Positions 16,720 to 26,429 are shown, counted from the stretch's first letter. The stretch is 53,294 nt of DNA from Clostridiaceae bacterium (GCA_020832135.1 JAFIFG010000059.1:1-53294), one strand, 5' to 3'. Made by a program: numbers and translations. The notes: generated by a model from the letters alone, not told the origin.

Positions 16720-17694
16720 ATGTTTCAAGTAAGAACTGATTTAGCTTTAGAAGCTAGAGAGTTATATCAAGAGGATAAACAACAGGAAATACCAGGTGTG
16801 GCAGTAGATCAGGAAGAATTGTCCCATACACTAATTACAAGGGTAGAAGTATTAGATCAGCAGGGCGAAGAAATCATGAAAAAGGCAAAGGGAAAATATA
16901 TTACATTAGAGAGTGCAGGACTTAGACGTCCGGATGCCGACTTTAAGGATGAAATAAGCCAAATATTAGCTAAGGAGATTAGAAAACTTGTTAATATAGA
17001 AAAACATCTAAAGGTTTTAGTTGTAGGTTTGGGTAATCAGCACGTTACACCAGATGCCTTGGGGCCTAATGTAGTATCAAAATTATTTGTTACAAGACAT
17101 ATGTTTCAATTTTATAATAAGGAAAATGATGATGACTTAGCTGAGTTAAGTGCTATTTCTCCTGGGGTAATGGGAACCACAGGAGTTGAAACAACAGAAA
17201 TTATCAAAGGCATTGTAGCGAACATTAAGCCAGATGTGGTGGTGGCGGTGGATGCCTTAGCCTCTAGAAAAATGGAAAGGGTTAATGCTACCATACAAAT
17301 CTCTGATACTGGTATTCATCCAGGCTCCGGAGTAGGAAATAAAAGACAGGGACTTAATAAAGAAACGTTAGGTATCCCTGTTATTGCAGTAGGTGTTCCT
17401 ACAGTTGTAGATGCCGCTACTTTAACCAATGATACTATTCAGATGGTAATCGATAATTTTGCTAAAGAAGCAAAGCCGGGATCTCAATTCTATAATATGT
17501 TAAAGGATTTAAAGGAAGAGGAAAAATATCAATTAATCAAAGAAACATTAGAGCCTTATGGTGTAAACTTTATGGTTACACCAAAGGAAGTAGATGAGAT
17601 TATTTTAAATTTATCACAAATTATAGCTAATGCTATTAATATAGCTGTACATCCTGGAATAGATTTAAAAGATGTAAATAGATATCTTCATTAA
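16720..17694 (+). CDS. gpr: Germination protease (SASP-degrading)
   Basis: Gpr is the atypical aspartic endoprotease that degrades small acid-soluble spore proteins at germination. It is made as a zymogen in the forespore and trimmed at its N-terminus. This 324-residue protein starts 'MFQVRTDLALEARELYQ', and the family's 'VLVVGLGNQHVTPDALGPNVV' (about 110-130) and 'ISPGVMGTTGVETTEII' are present. The start at 16720 follows GGGGTGAGG; an in-frame TTG at 16669 would add 17 residues without a ribosome site. Expression from a forespore (sigma-F/G) promoter is expected from other species, but I could not identify one with confidence. Confidence 0.95.
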   Translation: MFQVRTDLALEARELYQEDKQQEIPGVAVDQEELSHTLITRVEVLDQQGEEIMKKAKGKYITLESAGLRRPDADFKDEISQILAKEIRKLVNIEKHLKVLVVGLGNQHVTPDALGPNVVSKLFVTRHMFQFYNKENDDDLAELSAISPGVMGTTGVETTEIIKGIVANIKPDVVVAVDALASRKMERVNATIQISDTGIHPGSGVGNKRQGLNKETLGIPVIAVGVPTVVDAATLTNDTIQMVIDNFAKEAKPGSQFYNMLKDLKEEEKYQLIKETLEPYGVNFMVTPKEVDEIILNLSQIIANAINIAVHPGIDLKDVNRYLH

Positions 17695-17715
17695 AATTTA
17701 TCTAATGTCATAAAT

Positions 17716-17765
17716 AGCACCCATCCTTCATATTAATTTATATAGTACTAGAAAGGGTGGGTGCT
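17716..17765 (+). promoter_or_regulatory. 13-bp hairpin between gpr and spoIIP that hides the spoIIP ribosome site
   Basis: AGCACCCATCCTT (17716-17728) pairs with AAGGGTGGGTGCT (17753-17765), one G-T pair, 24-base loop. The right arm contains the only purine-rich ribosome site for the ATG at 17772. No clean T-run follows, so it could be a weak gpr terminator, a translational control element, or both. Confidence 0.55.
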
Positions 17766-17771
17766 TAATTT

Positions 17772-19061
17772 ATGAGAAGAAGACTGCATGTTACAAAAAA
17801 TTACCAAAACATAATTATCTTAGTATTGATCTTAGCCATACTATTCTTTTTTGGCAAATTAATTTTGAACAGAGATTCTTTCACCAGCACAACTAATGAA
17901 GTAAACAGTGAAATGAAAGTGGATATAGGAGTTAAGGGAGAAATACCTGAGCAAAATAAATTTCTAGTACAAGCCATCCATTATGCTCTACCTAGTGGAG
18001 ATGGAATTAATAATATAAGTATTGGAGGAAGTGCAAAACATATTGCTACTTCTTTTATAGATAATATGTTTTCCCTCGACCTTAAAAACCCTGTAACTTT
18101 TGTACAAGCACAATTTCCTGCTAGTAAGACAGAAAATGTTAGAATGGTAATGGGAGATGAAGATTTTCGTAGAGAAATTCCTCGAGAGGAAGAGACTACT
18201 CGAGATATCTATTTTATTGAAGTAGAAAAAGAAGGAGAGAACTCCATAGCAGTAGGACCGGCACCTAATCTAGAGGATATGGACTCCTACGATGAAGATG
18301 ATTTGGGGGAAATGTGGGAAGGGATTTATCAAATGGATGACGAGAATGTTATAGATAGCTTGAGAAGTAGTGATTTATCAAGTGTTTTGAAAAGTGTAAC
18401 AAAACCTGAAAAGGTAGAGTTTCAAGAAGGGAAACCCCATATTTTAATCTATCATACCCATGGTACAGAATCCTATTACCCAGCCTCGGAGGGAAATTAC
18501 CATACATTGCGCAAGGAATATTCCGTTATAACCGTAGCGGAAATTATGGCGGAGGAGCTGGAGAAGAGGGGATATAATGTCATACACGATACAACCTATC
18601 ATGACTACCCCTCCTATAGTGGATCCTATAGTAGATCCCTAGAAACTGCGAGAAAGATATTAAAAGAGAATCCTTCTATAAAAGTAGTTTTAGATGTGCA
18701 TAGGGATGGTTACGACCACATCGAAACTAACCCTAATAGAGCCAGACTTGTATCCAACAACCAAGCAACTATAAATGACGAGACAAGTACCAAGTTTCAA
18801 TTTGTTATAGGTCCAGCAGCGCCAAATAGAAGCGAGGTTGAAACCTTTGCTAATTATGTTAAAGCTATTAGTGACAGTAAATACCCTGGCTTCAGTAAGC
18901 CTATCCTAGTAAAGCCCTATGGTCAGTTTAATCAATTCCTATCTAATCACTATGCACTATTGGAGGTAGGGAGTAATGCCAATACCATAGAGGAAGCAAA
19001 GAGATCAGCTGTATATTTAGCAGATGTATTTGCAGATGCTCTAGATCATATTAAAAAATAG
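17772..19061 (+). CDS. spoIIP: Stage II sporulation protein P
   Basis: SpoIIP is a membrane-anchored peptidoglycan amidase/endopeptidase that, with SpoIID and SpoIIM, thins septal peptidoglycan and drives engulfment. The 429-residue protein has a short basic N-terminus, one membrane segment (about residues 14-30), a variable acidic region, and the C-terminal catalytic domain with 'ILIYHTHGTESYYP' (about 225-238) and 'VVLDVHRDG' (about 300). It follows gpr as in Bacillus. The ATG at 17772 has its ribosome site inside a stable hairpin. Confidence 0.95.
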   Translation: MRRRLHVTKNYQNIIILVLILAILFFFGKLILNRDSFTSTTNEVNSEMKVDIGVKGEIPEQNKFLVQAIHYALPSGDGINNISIGGSAKHIATSFIDNMFSLDLKNPVTFVQAQFPASKTENVRMVMGDEDFRREIPREEETTRDIYFIEVEKEGENSIAVGPAPNLEDMDSYDEDDLGEMWEGIYQMDDENVIDSLRSSDLSSVLKSVTKPEKVEFQEGKPHILIYHTHGTESYYPASEGNYHTLRKEYSVITVAEIMAEELEKRGYNVIHDTTYHDYPSYSGSYSRSLETARKILKENPSIKVVLDVHRDGYDHIETNPNRARLVSNNQATINDETSTKFQFVIGPAAPNRSEVETFANYVKAISDSKYPGFSKPILVKPYGQFNQFLSNHYALLEVGSNANTIEEAKRSAVYLADVFADALDHIKK

Positions 19062-19106
19062 GTTTATAAAGTTTTAAAATTGTCTACAATACCAATGGTG
19101 ATGTAG

Positions 19107-19463
19107 ATGAGTAGAAAAAAAGCAAAAATAGAGCATAGAAAACACAAGAAAAAGGTTATATTATCTTTAGCTATTATATTTATCTTTTTATGGGTAGGTG
19201 TGGTGGCGGTAGATTATGCTGTGAGAGATATGTTAGGTATAGAAGATACAAAGGTCCTAGGCTTTGAAGTGAGACAAGAAGAATATGTGGTCTTTACACT
19301 AGGTAATATAAGATATATTGAGAAAGAAGCAGTAGAAGAAAAAATACAAAACATACAACAGCAGTTGTATACCATATTGGAAAGAATAAAAAATGTAAAA
19401 ATGTCGGGGATAACCGACATTTTTTTTGAAGTAACTACCAACTATAAGAATAGTATGATATAA
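19107..19463 (+). CDS. Small membrane protein in the yqxA position, unknown
   Basis: A 118-residue protein with a very basic N-terminus (KK and RK rich, residues 1-18), one membrane segment (about 19-36) and an acidic, probably coiled-coil outside part (about 70-96). I see no known domain. It sits between spoIIP and lepA where B. subtilis has yqxA, but I see no clear similarity, so only the position supports a link with sporulation. Its last 22 codons overlap an intrinsic terminator and the lepA promoter, so the transcript may often end before the stop codon. There is no strong ribosome site before the ATG (GGTGATG at best). Confidence 0.6.
   Translation: MSRKKAKIEHRKHKKKVILSLAIIFIFLWVGVVAVDYAVRDMLGIEDTKVLGFEVRQEEYVVFTLGNIRYIEKEAVEEKIQNIQQQLYTILERIKNVKMSGITDIFFEVTTNYKNSMI
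19397..19427 (+). terminator. Intrinsic terminator inside the end of a coding sequence
   Basis: AAAAATGTCGG (19397-19407) pairs perfectly with CCGACATTTTT (19414-19424) around GGATAA, followed by a T-run to 19427. It ends the gpr/spoIIP group and lies about 36 bp before the stop codon of the small membrane protein gene. Confidence 0.8.
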
Positions 19464-19464
19464 T
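19456..19464 (+). promoter_or_regulatory. Extended -10 promoter for lepA
   Basis: TGATATAAT is a perfect TGnTATAAT extended -10 element, 45 bp before the lepA ATG and directly after the preceding terminator. No good -35 hexamer is seen; extended -10 promoters do not need one. Confidence 0.55.
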
Positions 19465-19508
19465 TTATAAAGTTATGGAGATGTTTATACTGAAGGAGGA
19501 ATATACAT

Positions 19509-21317
19509 ATGCCTAGCGATAGACAAAGGAAGATTAGAAATTTCTCCATTATCGCACATATAGATCATGGAAAATCTACTTTAGCCGATAGACTTATAGA
19601 ACATACTGGTTTAGTAAGTCAAAGAGAAATGCAGAATCAACTCTTAGATAATATGGATTTAGAGAGAGAAAGAGGTATTACCATAAAGCTACAAACCATC
19701 AAGCTAGTATATAAAGCCAACGATGGAGAAGAATATGCCTTGAACCTTATAGATACACCAGGTCATGTAGACTTTAACTATGAGGTTTCAAGAAGTTTAG
19801 CTGCTTGTGAAGGAGCTATATTGGTGGTGGATGCAGCCCAAGGAATAGAGGCACAAACCCTTGCTAATGTATATCTAGCTCTTGATCAAAATTTAGAAAT
19901 CGTACCGGTGATCAACAAAATTGACCTACCCAGTGCTAGACCAGATGAAATAAAAAAAGAAATAGAAGATATTATTGGACTTGAAGCCCATGACGCACCG
20001 TTAATATCTGCAAAAGATGGATTAAATATTACCGACGTATTAGAGGCAATTGTTAAAAAGGTGCCGGCACCAACAGGTGGAGAAGATGAGCCTCTAAAGG
20101 CATTAATCTTTGACTCTTTTTATGATAATTATAAAGGAGTTATTGCCTATATACGAGTAACAGAAGGTAGCATGAAAAAAGGAATGAAGATAAAAATGAT
20201 GGCCACCAATAAAGCCTTTGAGGTTGTGGAGGTGGGTGTTCTTTCTCCTGGTCCTATCCAAGTAAACGAGCTAAAGGCTGGAGATGTTGGATATGTGGCC
20301 GCCAGTATTAAGGATGTAAGAAACTGTCGTGTTGGGGATACAATAACCGATGCAGAAAACCCAACTGCTGAACCTTTGCCGGGTTATAGAAAGGTAAATT
20401 CCATGGTGTATTGTGGAATCTATCCTGCAGAAGGTGAAAAATATGAAGATATAAGGGACGCCTTAGAAAAACTACAGGTAAATGATGCTGCTCTAGTTTT
20501 TGAGCCTGAAACATCAGTAGCTTTAGGTTTTGGTTTCCGTTGTGGTTTCTTAGGACTTTTGCATATGGAAATCATACAAGAAAGGCTAGAGAGGGAGTTT
20601 AATCTAGATCTAGTAACCACTGCTCCAAGTGTTATTTACAGAGTAACCAAAACCGATGGGGAAGAGGTAATGATACAAAATCCTGCTAATCTTCCGCAAC
20701 CTCAAGAAATAAGAAAAATAGAGGAGCCAATTGTTAAGGCTGGTATTATGGTGCCGAATGAATATGTAGGAGCTGTTATGCAGCTGTGTGAAGATCGCCG
20801 TGGAGAAATGAAACATATGGAGTATATGGAGGAAACAAGGGTAGTTCTTCATTATGAACTTCCTTTAAATGAAGTTATCTATGACTTTTTTGATGCTTTA
20901 AAATCTAAAACAAGGGGATATGGATCTCTAGATTATGAGTTCAAAGGATATAGAGAATCTACCCTAGTGAAATTAGACATTTTAATTAATGGGGAGCAAG
21001 TGGATGCACTATCCTTTATCGTCCATGAAAGCAAAGCATATGGTAGAGGACGAGCTATGTGTGAAAAGCTAAAGGATGAAATACCGCGACATCAATTCCC
21101 GATACCTATTCAAGCATCTATTGGAACAAAGGTTATTGCCAGGGAAACCATTAGAGCTCTTAGAAAAGATGTATTGGCAAAATGTTATGGTGGAGATATC
21201 AGTAGAAAGAAAAAGCTATTAGAAAAGCAAAAAGAAGGTAAGAAAAGAATGCGTCAGGTTGGTAGTGTAGAAGTACCACAGAAGGCATTTATGTCAGTAT
21301 TGAAGTTAGATAGCTAA
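19509..21317 (+). CDS. lepA: Elongation factor 4 (LepA), GTPase
   Basis: A ribosome-associated GTPase linked to back-translocation and 30S assembly. The 602 residues match the family. G motifs: AHIDHGKST (G1), RERGITIK (G2 region), DTPGH (G3), NKIDLP (G4), SAKDG (G5). EF-G-like domains II, III and V follow, and then the LepA-specific C-terminal domain ending near '[20 protein letters not shown]'. The ATG follows AAGGAGG. The gene has its own extended -10 promoter and is followed by a terminator, so it can be expressed as a single unit. Confidence 0.97.
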   Translation: MPSDRQRKIRNFSIIAHIDHGKSTLADRLIEHTGLVSQREMQNQLLDNMDLERERGITIKLQTIKLVYKANDGEEYALNLIDTPGHVDFNYEVSRSLAACEGAILVVDAAQGIEAQTLANVYLALDQNLEIVPVINKIDLPSARPDEIKKEIEDIIGLEAHDAPLISAKDGLNITDVLEAIVKKVPAPTGGEDEPLKALIFDSFYDNYKGVIAYIRVTEGSMKKGMKIKMMATNKAFEVVEVGVLSPGPIQVNELKAGDVGYVAASIKDVRNCRVGDTITDAENPTAEPLPGYRKVNSMVYCGIYPAEGEKYEDIRDALEKLQVNDAALVFEPETSVALGFGFRCGFLGLLHMEIIQERLEREFNLDLVTTAPSVIYRVTKTDGEEVMIQNPANLPQPQEIRKIEEPIVKAGIMVPNEYVGAVMQLCEDRRGEMKHMEYMEETRVVLHYELPLNEVIYDFFDALKSKTRGYGSLDYEFKGYRESTLVKLDILINGEQVDALSFIVHESKAYGRGRAMCEKLKDEIPRHQFPIPIQASIGTKVIARETIRALRKDVLAKCYGGDISRKKKLLEKQKEGKKRMRQVGSVEVPQKAFMSVLKLDS

Positions 21318-21330
21318 GGTTTTATATAAG

Positions 21331-21364
21331 AAACTAGCTGCTCTGTTAAAGGGCTGCTAGTTTT
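21331..21364 (+). terminator. Terminator of lepA
   Basis: AAACTAGC (21331-21338) pairs with GCTAGTTT (21356-21363), with extra possible pairs inside, followed by a short T-run. Confidence 0.65.
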
Positions 21365-21366
21365 AT

Positions 21367-21429
21367 AACCAATAGGAAATTATAAACTGTTTTAATCTGT
21401 TGATAAGTTATAATTTCCGTATATTGGTT
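21367..21429. repeat. Interrupted inverted repeat with AACCAATA ends
   Basis: AACCAATA (21367-21374) matches TATTGGTT (21422-21429), and just inside GGAAATTATAA matches TTATAATTTCC. Together this is a stem of about 20 bp with a 3-base bulge and a 15-18 base loop. It lies between the lepA terminator and another terminator in front of hemW. It could be part of the hemW leader or a decayed miniature element. Confidence 0.55.
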
Positions 21430-21431
21430 TC

Positions 21432-21473
21432 AAAAAAGTCATCCTTTAAATCTTCCAAAGGAAGACTTTTTTA
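21432..21473 (+). terminator. Second terminator-like hairpin, just before hemW
   Basis: AAAAAAGTC (21432-21440) pairs with GACTTTTTT (21464-21472), with an inner TCCTTT/AAAGGA stem. It is 25 bp before the hemW start, with no gene ending between it and the lepA terminator. Confidence 0.65.
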
Positions 21474-21497
21474 TTTAGATATATAAGGAGGAGATCC

Positions 21498-22640
21498 GTG
21501 AAATCTTTAAGTTTGTATATACATATCCCGTTTTGCGAAAAAAAGTGCTATTATTGTGATTTTGCTTCCTATAGTGGTAAGGAACATCTCCTGGGAGATT
21601 ATGTGGAGGCTTTAAAAAAAGAAATAGAGCTCTATAAAGAGGAGCTAGGCTCCTATAGCATAAAGACTATTTTTATAGGTGGTGGAACTCCCTCTATATT
21701 GTCGGCGGAGGCACTAAGAGGAATTACGGACTGCTTACAGCAGTGCTGCTCTATCCCTAGCGACATAGAAATTTCAATGGAAGCTAACCCTGGAGTGCTA
21801 AATATAGACAAGCTAAAGGGGTATTATGAAGCCGGTATTAATCGCTTGAGTATGGGGTTACAAGCATGCCAGGATCATTTGCTAAAGAATCTAGGAAGAA
21901 TTCATAGGTATGAGGACTTTATAAGAAACCTCCAGGATGCTAGAAAAGTTGGGTTTGAAAATATCAATGTAGATTTAATGTTTGGACTACATAATCAAAC
22001 TTTAGAAGATTGGAAATACTCTCTAGAAAGCATAGTAGACTTAGGTGTACCTCATATTTCTGCCTATAGCTTGATTATTGAAGAAAATACTCCTTTTGAT
22101 ATGTGGATGGAGGAGGGAAAGATAGAGAAGTCAACAGAGGATTTAGAACTAGCTATGTACCGTCATGCCATTGAGTTTCTAAAGGAGAAGGGTTATAGAC
22201 ATTATGAGATATCCAACTTTGCAAAGCATCAGCATCAATGCCAACATAATATAACCTATTGGAAAAATCAAAGTTACCTAGGGTTAGGTGTGGGGGCTCA
22301 TTCCTATCTTCAAGAGGCGAGGTTCAATAACTTCGCAGATATATCTACCTATATAAAGACTATTGAAGGTAAGAAAAAGCCTATAGAAAATACAATAATC
22401 CTCACTTTAAAGGATCAAATCAGTGAGACTATGTTTTTAGGGCTCAGAATGACGGAGGGAGTGTCGGTGGAATATTTTCATCAAAGATTCAAGCAATCTC
22501 CCTTTACAGTATATGAAAAGCCTTTAGATAAATTAAAAAAACAGGGGCTCATTACCTATGATGATAAAGCAATTAAATTAACGGATCGAGGGTTAAATTT
22601 AGCAAATGTTGTATTTCAAGAGATGCTTTTAGATGAATAA
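21498..22640 (+). CDS. hemW: HemW, radical SAM heme chaperone
   Basis: Radical SAM protein of the HemW family, usually mis-annotated as oxygen-independent coproporphyrinogen III oxidase. HemW binds heme and delivers it to target proteins. The 380-residue sequence has the cluster motif CEKKCYYC (about residues 14-21), the glycine-rich 'IFIGGGTPS', 'EANPG' and 'RLSMGLQA', and the C-terminal HemN domain. The extra N-terminal Cys of true HemN is absent. It starts at GTG 21498 after AGGAGGAG. The position before hrcA is conserved in Firmicutes. Confidence 0.93.
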   Translation: MKSLSLYIHIPFCEKKCYYCDFASYSGKEHLLGDYVEALKKEIELYKEELGSYSIKTIFIGGGTPSILSAEALRGITDCLQQCCSIPSDIEISMEANPGVLNIDKLKGYYEAGINRLSMGLQACQDHLLKNLGRIHRYEDFIRNLQDARKVGFENINVDLMFGLHNQTLEDWKYSLESIVDLGVPHISAYSLIIEENTPFDMWMEEGKIEKSTEDLELAMYRHAIEFLKEKGYRHYEISNFAKHQHQCQHNITYWKNQSYLGLGVGAHSYLQEARFNNFADISTYIKTIEGKKKPIENTIILTLKDQISETMFLGLRMTEGVSVEYFHQRFKQSPFTVYEKPLDKLKKQGLITYDDKAIKLTDRGLNLANVVFQEMLLDE

Positions 22641-22658
22641 AAAATTTTACTAAAGGTC

Positions 22659-22687
22659 TTGACAAATATAAAATGAAGTGATATTTT
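22659..22687 (+). promoter_or_regulatory. Promoter of the hrcA-grpE-dnaK operon
   Basis: TTGACA at 22659-22664 and TATTTT at 22682-22687, 17-base spacer; it stands directly upstream of CIRCE as in other heat-shock operons. Confidence 0.75.
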
Positions 22688-22699
22688 AAAAACAGATGA

Positions 22700-22726
22700 T
22701 TAGCACTCATCAAGAAAGAGTGCTAA
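22700..22726 (+). promoter_or_regulatory. CIRCE operator (HrcA binding site)
   Basis: TTAGCACTC, nine bases, GAGTGCTAA: a perfect match to the CIRCE consensus. HrcA, encoded next, binds it with help from GroE and represses class I heat-shock genes. It overlaps the expected transcription start. Confidence 0.97.
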
Positions 22727-22743
22727 TAATTTGGGGTGATAGA

Positions 22744-23775
22744 ATGAATTTAAACAATAGAAAAATAAAAATACTACAAGCTATTATCCAAGATTATATT
22801 GTCACTGCAGAGCCGGTGGGCTCAAGAACCCTATCGAAAAAATATGATCTGGGTGTAAGCTCAGCTACAATCAGAAATGAAATGGCTGATTTGGAGGAGT
22901 TAGGGTATTTGACACAACCCCACACTTCAGCAGGACGTATTCCTTCCGATAAGGGATATCGTCTATATGTTGATGATTTAATGGAGTTAAAAATGGTGGC
23001 GGATCTTCATAGGAAGAATATAAAAAATAACCTATTAAAACAATTTGGGGAAATAGAACAGCTATTGCAGTATAGTTCAAAAATTATATCACAACTTACA
23101 AATTACACATCAGCAGTCATAGCACCTCAAATAAAGGAAAATAAAATCAAACATATTCAATTGGTACCGGTGGATACACAAAATATTATAGCCGTGATGA
23201 TTATGGACACAGGAGTTATAAAGAATCCTGTACTAAGGGTTCCAGGCGGTATCACCTATGATCAGGTGGAAAAGGTATCTAATATGTTGAACAAAAAGAT
23301 ACAGGGATTATCCATCAAGGATTTAGAAGGTAATATCCTTCAAGAATTAGCAACAGAGCTTTATGAATTTAACCATATAACTGAAGCGATTGTGCCTAAA
23401 TTATTTAATACCATAGAAACAACCGAGAATGTTGAATTGTTCTTAAGTGGTACAACAAACATATTTAATTTTCCTGAGTTTAATGATCTTTTAAAAGCCA
23501 AATCCTTCTTAACATTGTTGGAGGAAAAGCAAATAATAAGTAACATTATATCAGCAAAGGATCAAGGTGGTATAAGTATATCTATAGGCAGTGAAAATGT
23601 CTATAAAGAAGCACAGGAATGTAGCTTGGTGACGGCCACCTATAAGATTGATGAGACTGTAGTAGGTCGGTTAAGTGTTATAGGCCCTACCAGGATGGAT
23701 TATGCTAATGTTGTAAGTGTTGTACATCAAATCAGCAAGTATATTAATGAATTAATAAGAACAAGATATAGATAA
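22744..23775 (+). CDS. hrcA: Heat-inducible transcription repressor HrcA
   Basis: The repressor of class I heat-shock genes, 343 residues. The N-terminal winged helix is clear: 'RTLSKKYDLGVSSATIRNEMADLEELGYL' with 'HTSAGRIPSDKGYR' (residues about 25-75). A GAF-like domain and the C-terminal HrcA domain follow. I start at ATG 22744 after GGGGTGAT. The in-frame ATG at 22696 is rejected because it would put part of the coding sequence across CIRCE. First gene of hrcA-grpE-dnaK(-dnaJ); autoregulated through CIRCE. Confidence 0.96.
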   Translation: MNLNNRKIKILQAIIQDYIVTAEPVGSRTLSKKYDLGVSSATIRNEMADLEELGYLTQPHTSAGRIPSDKGYRLYVDDLMELKMVADLHRKNIKNNLLKQFGEIEQLLQYSSKIISQLTNYTSAVIAPQIKENKIKHIQLVPVDTQNIIAVMIMDTGVIKNPVLRVPGGITYDQVEKVSNMLNKKIQGLSIKDLEGNILQELATELYEFNHITEAIVPKLFNTIETTENVELFLSGTTNIFNFPEFNDLLKAKSFLTLLEEKQIISNIISAKDQGGISISIGSENVYKEAQECSLVTATYKIDETVVGRLSVIGPTRMDYANVVSVVHQISKYINELIRTRYR

Positions 23776-23782
23776 AAATACT

Positions 23783-23811
23783 GGTGCGAAGTGCCCATGG
23801 CATTTTGCACT
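23783..23811 (+). promoter_or_regulatory. Intercistronic hairpin between hrcA and grpE
   Basis: The arm 23783-23795 pairs with 23799-23811 over about 13 bp with three G-T pairs and a 3-base loop, followed by a T-rich but broken tract. It may attenuate, protect or process the operon mRNA. A TATAAT at 23854-23859 downstream lacks a well-placed -35. Confidence 0.55.
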
Positions 23812-23896
23812 CTATCTTTGTTTTTATTTGGAACAGGATGTATGAGCACTTCCTATAATAATGATAATTTTTTAAATTAAGGGTAGGTGGAATATA

Positions 23897-24484
23897 GTGA
23901 CAGAAGAAAAAGATAAAACAAATGGAGTAACTGAAGGAACACAAGAGGTAGAAGAGCAAGAAGAAATACATAACAATAAAGATGCGGTACAGGATGAAAT
24001 GCAGGATCAAAACCATAATGATGATGTGGCATCCTTGAAAAGTCAGCTACAACAGAAAGAAGAGGAATCAAAGGATTATTTTGATAGACTTACTAGGTTG
24101 CAGGCAGATTTTTCAAATTATAAAAAAAGGGTTGAAAAAGAAAAGAGCGATATCCATAAATATGCCAATGAAAAACTAGCCTTAGATCTTTTGGATATTG
24201 TAGACAACTTGGAGAGAGCTCTAGGGTCTGAAAAGGTCGAAGGAGAAAATAATGGATTGTACCAAGGTGTAGAGCTTGTATTTAAACAGCTTAAAAATGC
24301 TCTACAAAAACATAGCATAGAGGAAATTGATGCTTTAAACAAGCCTTTTGATCTGAACCTTCATCATGCTGTTATGAGAGAAGCATCCGATGCAGCTTCA
24401 GATGAGGTAGTAGAGGTGCTACAAAAAGGCTATACAATACATGGTAAAGTAATAAGACCTGCTATGGTAAAAGTAGCAGAATAA
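23897..24484 (+). CDS. grpE: GrpE nucleotide exchange factor
   Basis: GrpE releases ADP from DnaK. The 195-residue protein has the long charged N-terminal coiled coil (about residues 15-95) and the C-terminal beta domain with 'MVKVAE'. Family motifs: '[17 protein letters not shown]' and '[11 protein letters not shown]', plus '[10 protein letters not shown]' and '[14 protein letters not shown]'. Starts with GTG at 23897 after AGGTGG. Between hrcA and dnaK as expected. Confidence 0.95.
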   Translation: MTEEKDKTNGVTEGTQEVEEQEEIHNNKDAVQDEMQDQNHNDDVASLKSQLQQKEEESKDYFDRLTRLQADFSNYKKRVEKEKSDIHKYANEKLALDLLDIVDNLERALGSEKVEGENNGLYQGVELVFKQLKNALQKHSIEEIDALNKPFDLNLHHAVMREASDAASDEVVEVLQKGYTIHGKVIRPAMVKVAE

Positions 24485-24527
24485 AATAAAAACAATAATT
24501 ATGAACATAGAAGGAGGAAATACAGAG

Positions 24528-26369
24528 ATGGGTAAAGTAATAGGAATAGATTTAGGAACCACTAACTCATGTGTAGCGGTATTAGAAGGAGGAGAACCAA
24601 CTGTTATAGCAAATTCAGAAGGTAATAGAACAACTCCCTCCATCGTTGCCTTTGGAAAAGATGGGGAAAGAATTGTAGGTGAGCCTGCAAAAAGACAAGC
24701 GGTAACGAACCCAGATAAAACAATTCTATCTATTAAAAGACATATGGGTACAGATCACAAAGTAAGTATTGATGGCAAAGATTATACACCACAGGATATT
24801 TCTGCAATGATTCTCCAAAAATTAAAAGCTGATGCAGAAAGTTACTTAGGACAAAAAGTTACAGATGCTGTTATTACAGTACCGGCATATTTTACAGATA
24901 GCCAAAGACAGGCAACTAAGGATGCAGGAAAAATTGCAGGATTAAATGTACAAAGAATTATCAATGAGCCAACAGCGGCGTCTTTAGCATATGGCTTAGA
25001 TAAAGTCGAAGAGCAACAAAAAATTCTTGTATATGACTTAGGTGGAGGTACCTTTGACGTATCCATCTTGGAATTAGGAGATGGTGTATTTGAAGTATTA
25101 GCTACAAAAGGTGATAACCATCTAGGTGGGGACGACTTTGATGAAGTTATTATTAATTATATTGCAGAAGAATTCAAAAAGCAGGAAGGTATAGATTTAA
25201 GAGAAGACAGTATGTCTTTACAAAGATTAAAAGAGGCAGCTGAAAAAGCTAAAAAAGAGCTTTCCAGCACGATGACAACAAATGTAAATCTACCTTTCAT
25301 TACTGCTACAAATACTGGACCAAAGCATTTAAATCTAGATTTAAGTAGATCTAAATTTGAAGAGCTATCTAATCATTTAGTAGAAAGAACATTAGATCCT
25401 ATGAAAAAAGCAATGTCTGATGCAAATCTTTCGGCTTCAGATATAGATAAGGTAATTCTTGTAGGAGGATCTACCCGTATTCCTGCGGTACAGGAGGCAG
25501 TTAAGAAAATTACAGGTAAAGACCCACACAAAGGTATAAATCCTGATGAATGTGTAGCTTTAGGTGCATCTATTCAGGCTGGAGTATTAACAGGAGAAGT
25601 CAAAGACGTTCTATTACTAGACGTTACACCATTATCTTTAGGTATTGAAACATTAGGTGGTGTATTTACAAAGCTAATCGAAAGAAATACTACCATACCT
25701 ACGAAAAAAAGCCAAACCTTCTCTACAGCAGCTGATAATCAACCAGCAGTTGATATTCACGTATTACAGGGTGAAAGAGAAATGGCAGGAGATAACGTAA
25801 CAATAGGTAGATTTGAATTATCAGGAATACCACCAGCACCAAGAGGAGTACCACAAATCGAAGTAACCTTTGACATAGATGCTAATGGTATCGTAAATGT
25901 ATCTGCTAAAGATCTAGGTACTGGCAAAGAGCAAAAGATTACAATTACTGCTTCAACTAACTTATCAGATGAAGAGGTTGAAGCTAAAATAAAAGAAGCT
26001 GAACAACATGCAGAAGAAGATAAAAAGCGTAAAGAAAAAATCGAAGTAAAAAATCAAGCTGATTCCTTAATCTATCAAACTGAAAAAACCCTAGGAGAAT
26101 TAGAAGGCAAAGTAAGTAAAGAAGAAGAGGAAAAAGTAAAAGCAGAGGTTGAAAAGCTTAAGAAGGCTGTAGAAGCTGATGATGTTGAAGAAATGAAAAA
26201 GGCTATAGAGGATCTAAACACTGCATTCCATGCTATCTCTCAAAAAATGTATGAGCAGGCTCAACAAGCTGGTGCAGAGGCTGGAGCTGAGGGTGCACAA
26301 GGTCAACAGGATGAAAATGTAGTAGATGCAGAATATGAAGAAGTGCAGGATGACAACGAAGACAAGTAA
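24528..26369 (+). CDS. dnaK: Hsp70 chaperone DnaK
   Basis: The 613-residue ATP-dependent chaperone. ATPase signatures: '[18 protein letters not shown]' at the start, '[14 protein letters not shown]' and '[14 protein letters not shown]'. The substrate-binding domain begins around '[16 protein letters not shown]', and a lid with an A/G/Q-rich tail ends near 'YEEVQDD'. Start at ATG 24528 after AAGGAGG; the in-frame ATG at 24501 lies upstream of that ribosome site and is rejected. Cotranscribed with grpE. Confidence 0.98.
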   Translation: MGKVIGIDLGTTNSCVAVLEGGEPTVIANSEGNRTTPSIVAFGKDGERIVGEPAKRQAVTNPDKTILSIKRHMGTDHKVSIDGKDYTPQDISAMILQKLKADAESYLGQKVTDAVITVPAYFTDSQRQATKDAGKIAGLNVQRIINEPTAASLAYGLDKVEEQQKILVYDLGGGTFDVSILELGDGVFEVLATKGDNHLGGDDFDEVIINYIAEEFKKQEGIDLREDSMSLQRLKEAAEKAKKELSSTMTTNVNLPFITATNTGPKHLNLDLSRSKFEELSNHLVERTLDPMKKAMSDANLSASDIDKVILVGGSTRIPAVQEAVKKITGKDPHKGINPDECVALGASIQAGVLTGEVKDVLLLDVTPLSLGIETLGGVFTKLIERNTTIPTKKSQTFSTAADNQPAVDIHVLQGEREMAGDNVTIGRFELSGIPPAPRGVPQIEVTFDIDANGIVNVSAKDLGTGKEQKITITASTNLSDEEVEAKIKEAEQHAEEDKKRKEKIEVKNQADSLIYQTEKTLGELEGKVSKEEEEKVKAEVEKLKKAVEADDVEEMKKAIEDLNTAFHAISQKMYEQAQQAGAEAGAEGAQGQQDENVVDAEYEEVQDDNEDK

Positions 26370-26376
26370 ATGAAAG

Positions 26377-26400
26377 GAGGACACCCTAAAGGGTGTCCTC
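26377..26400 (+). promoter_or_regulatory. Very stable hairpin between dnaK and dnaJ
   Basis: GAGGACACCC and GGGTGTCCTC form a perfect 10-bp stem with loop TAAA, but no T-run follows. It could protect the dnaK 3' end, act as a processing site, or terminate weakly, lowering dnaJ relative to dnaK. Confidence 0.7.
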
Positions 26401-26429
26401 ATATTAAGTGAAGCTATTAATTGAAGCTA

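Noticed and set aside
22696-22743. Longer HrcA form starting at ATG 22696
   Set aside because: It would translate across the CIRCE operator; the ribosome site GGGGTGAT fits ATG 22744.
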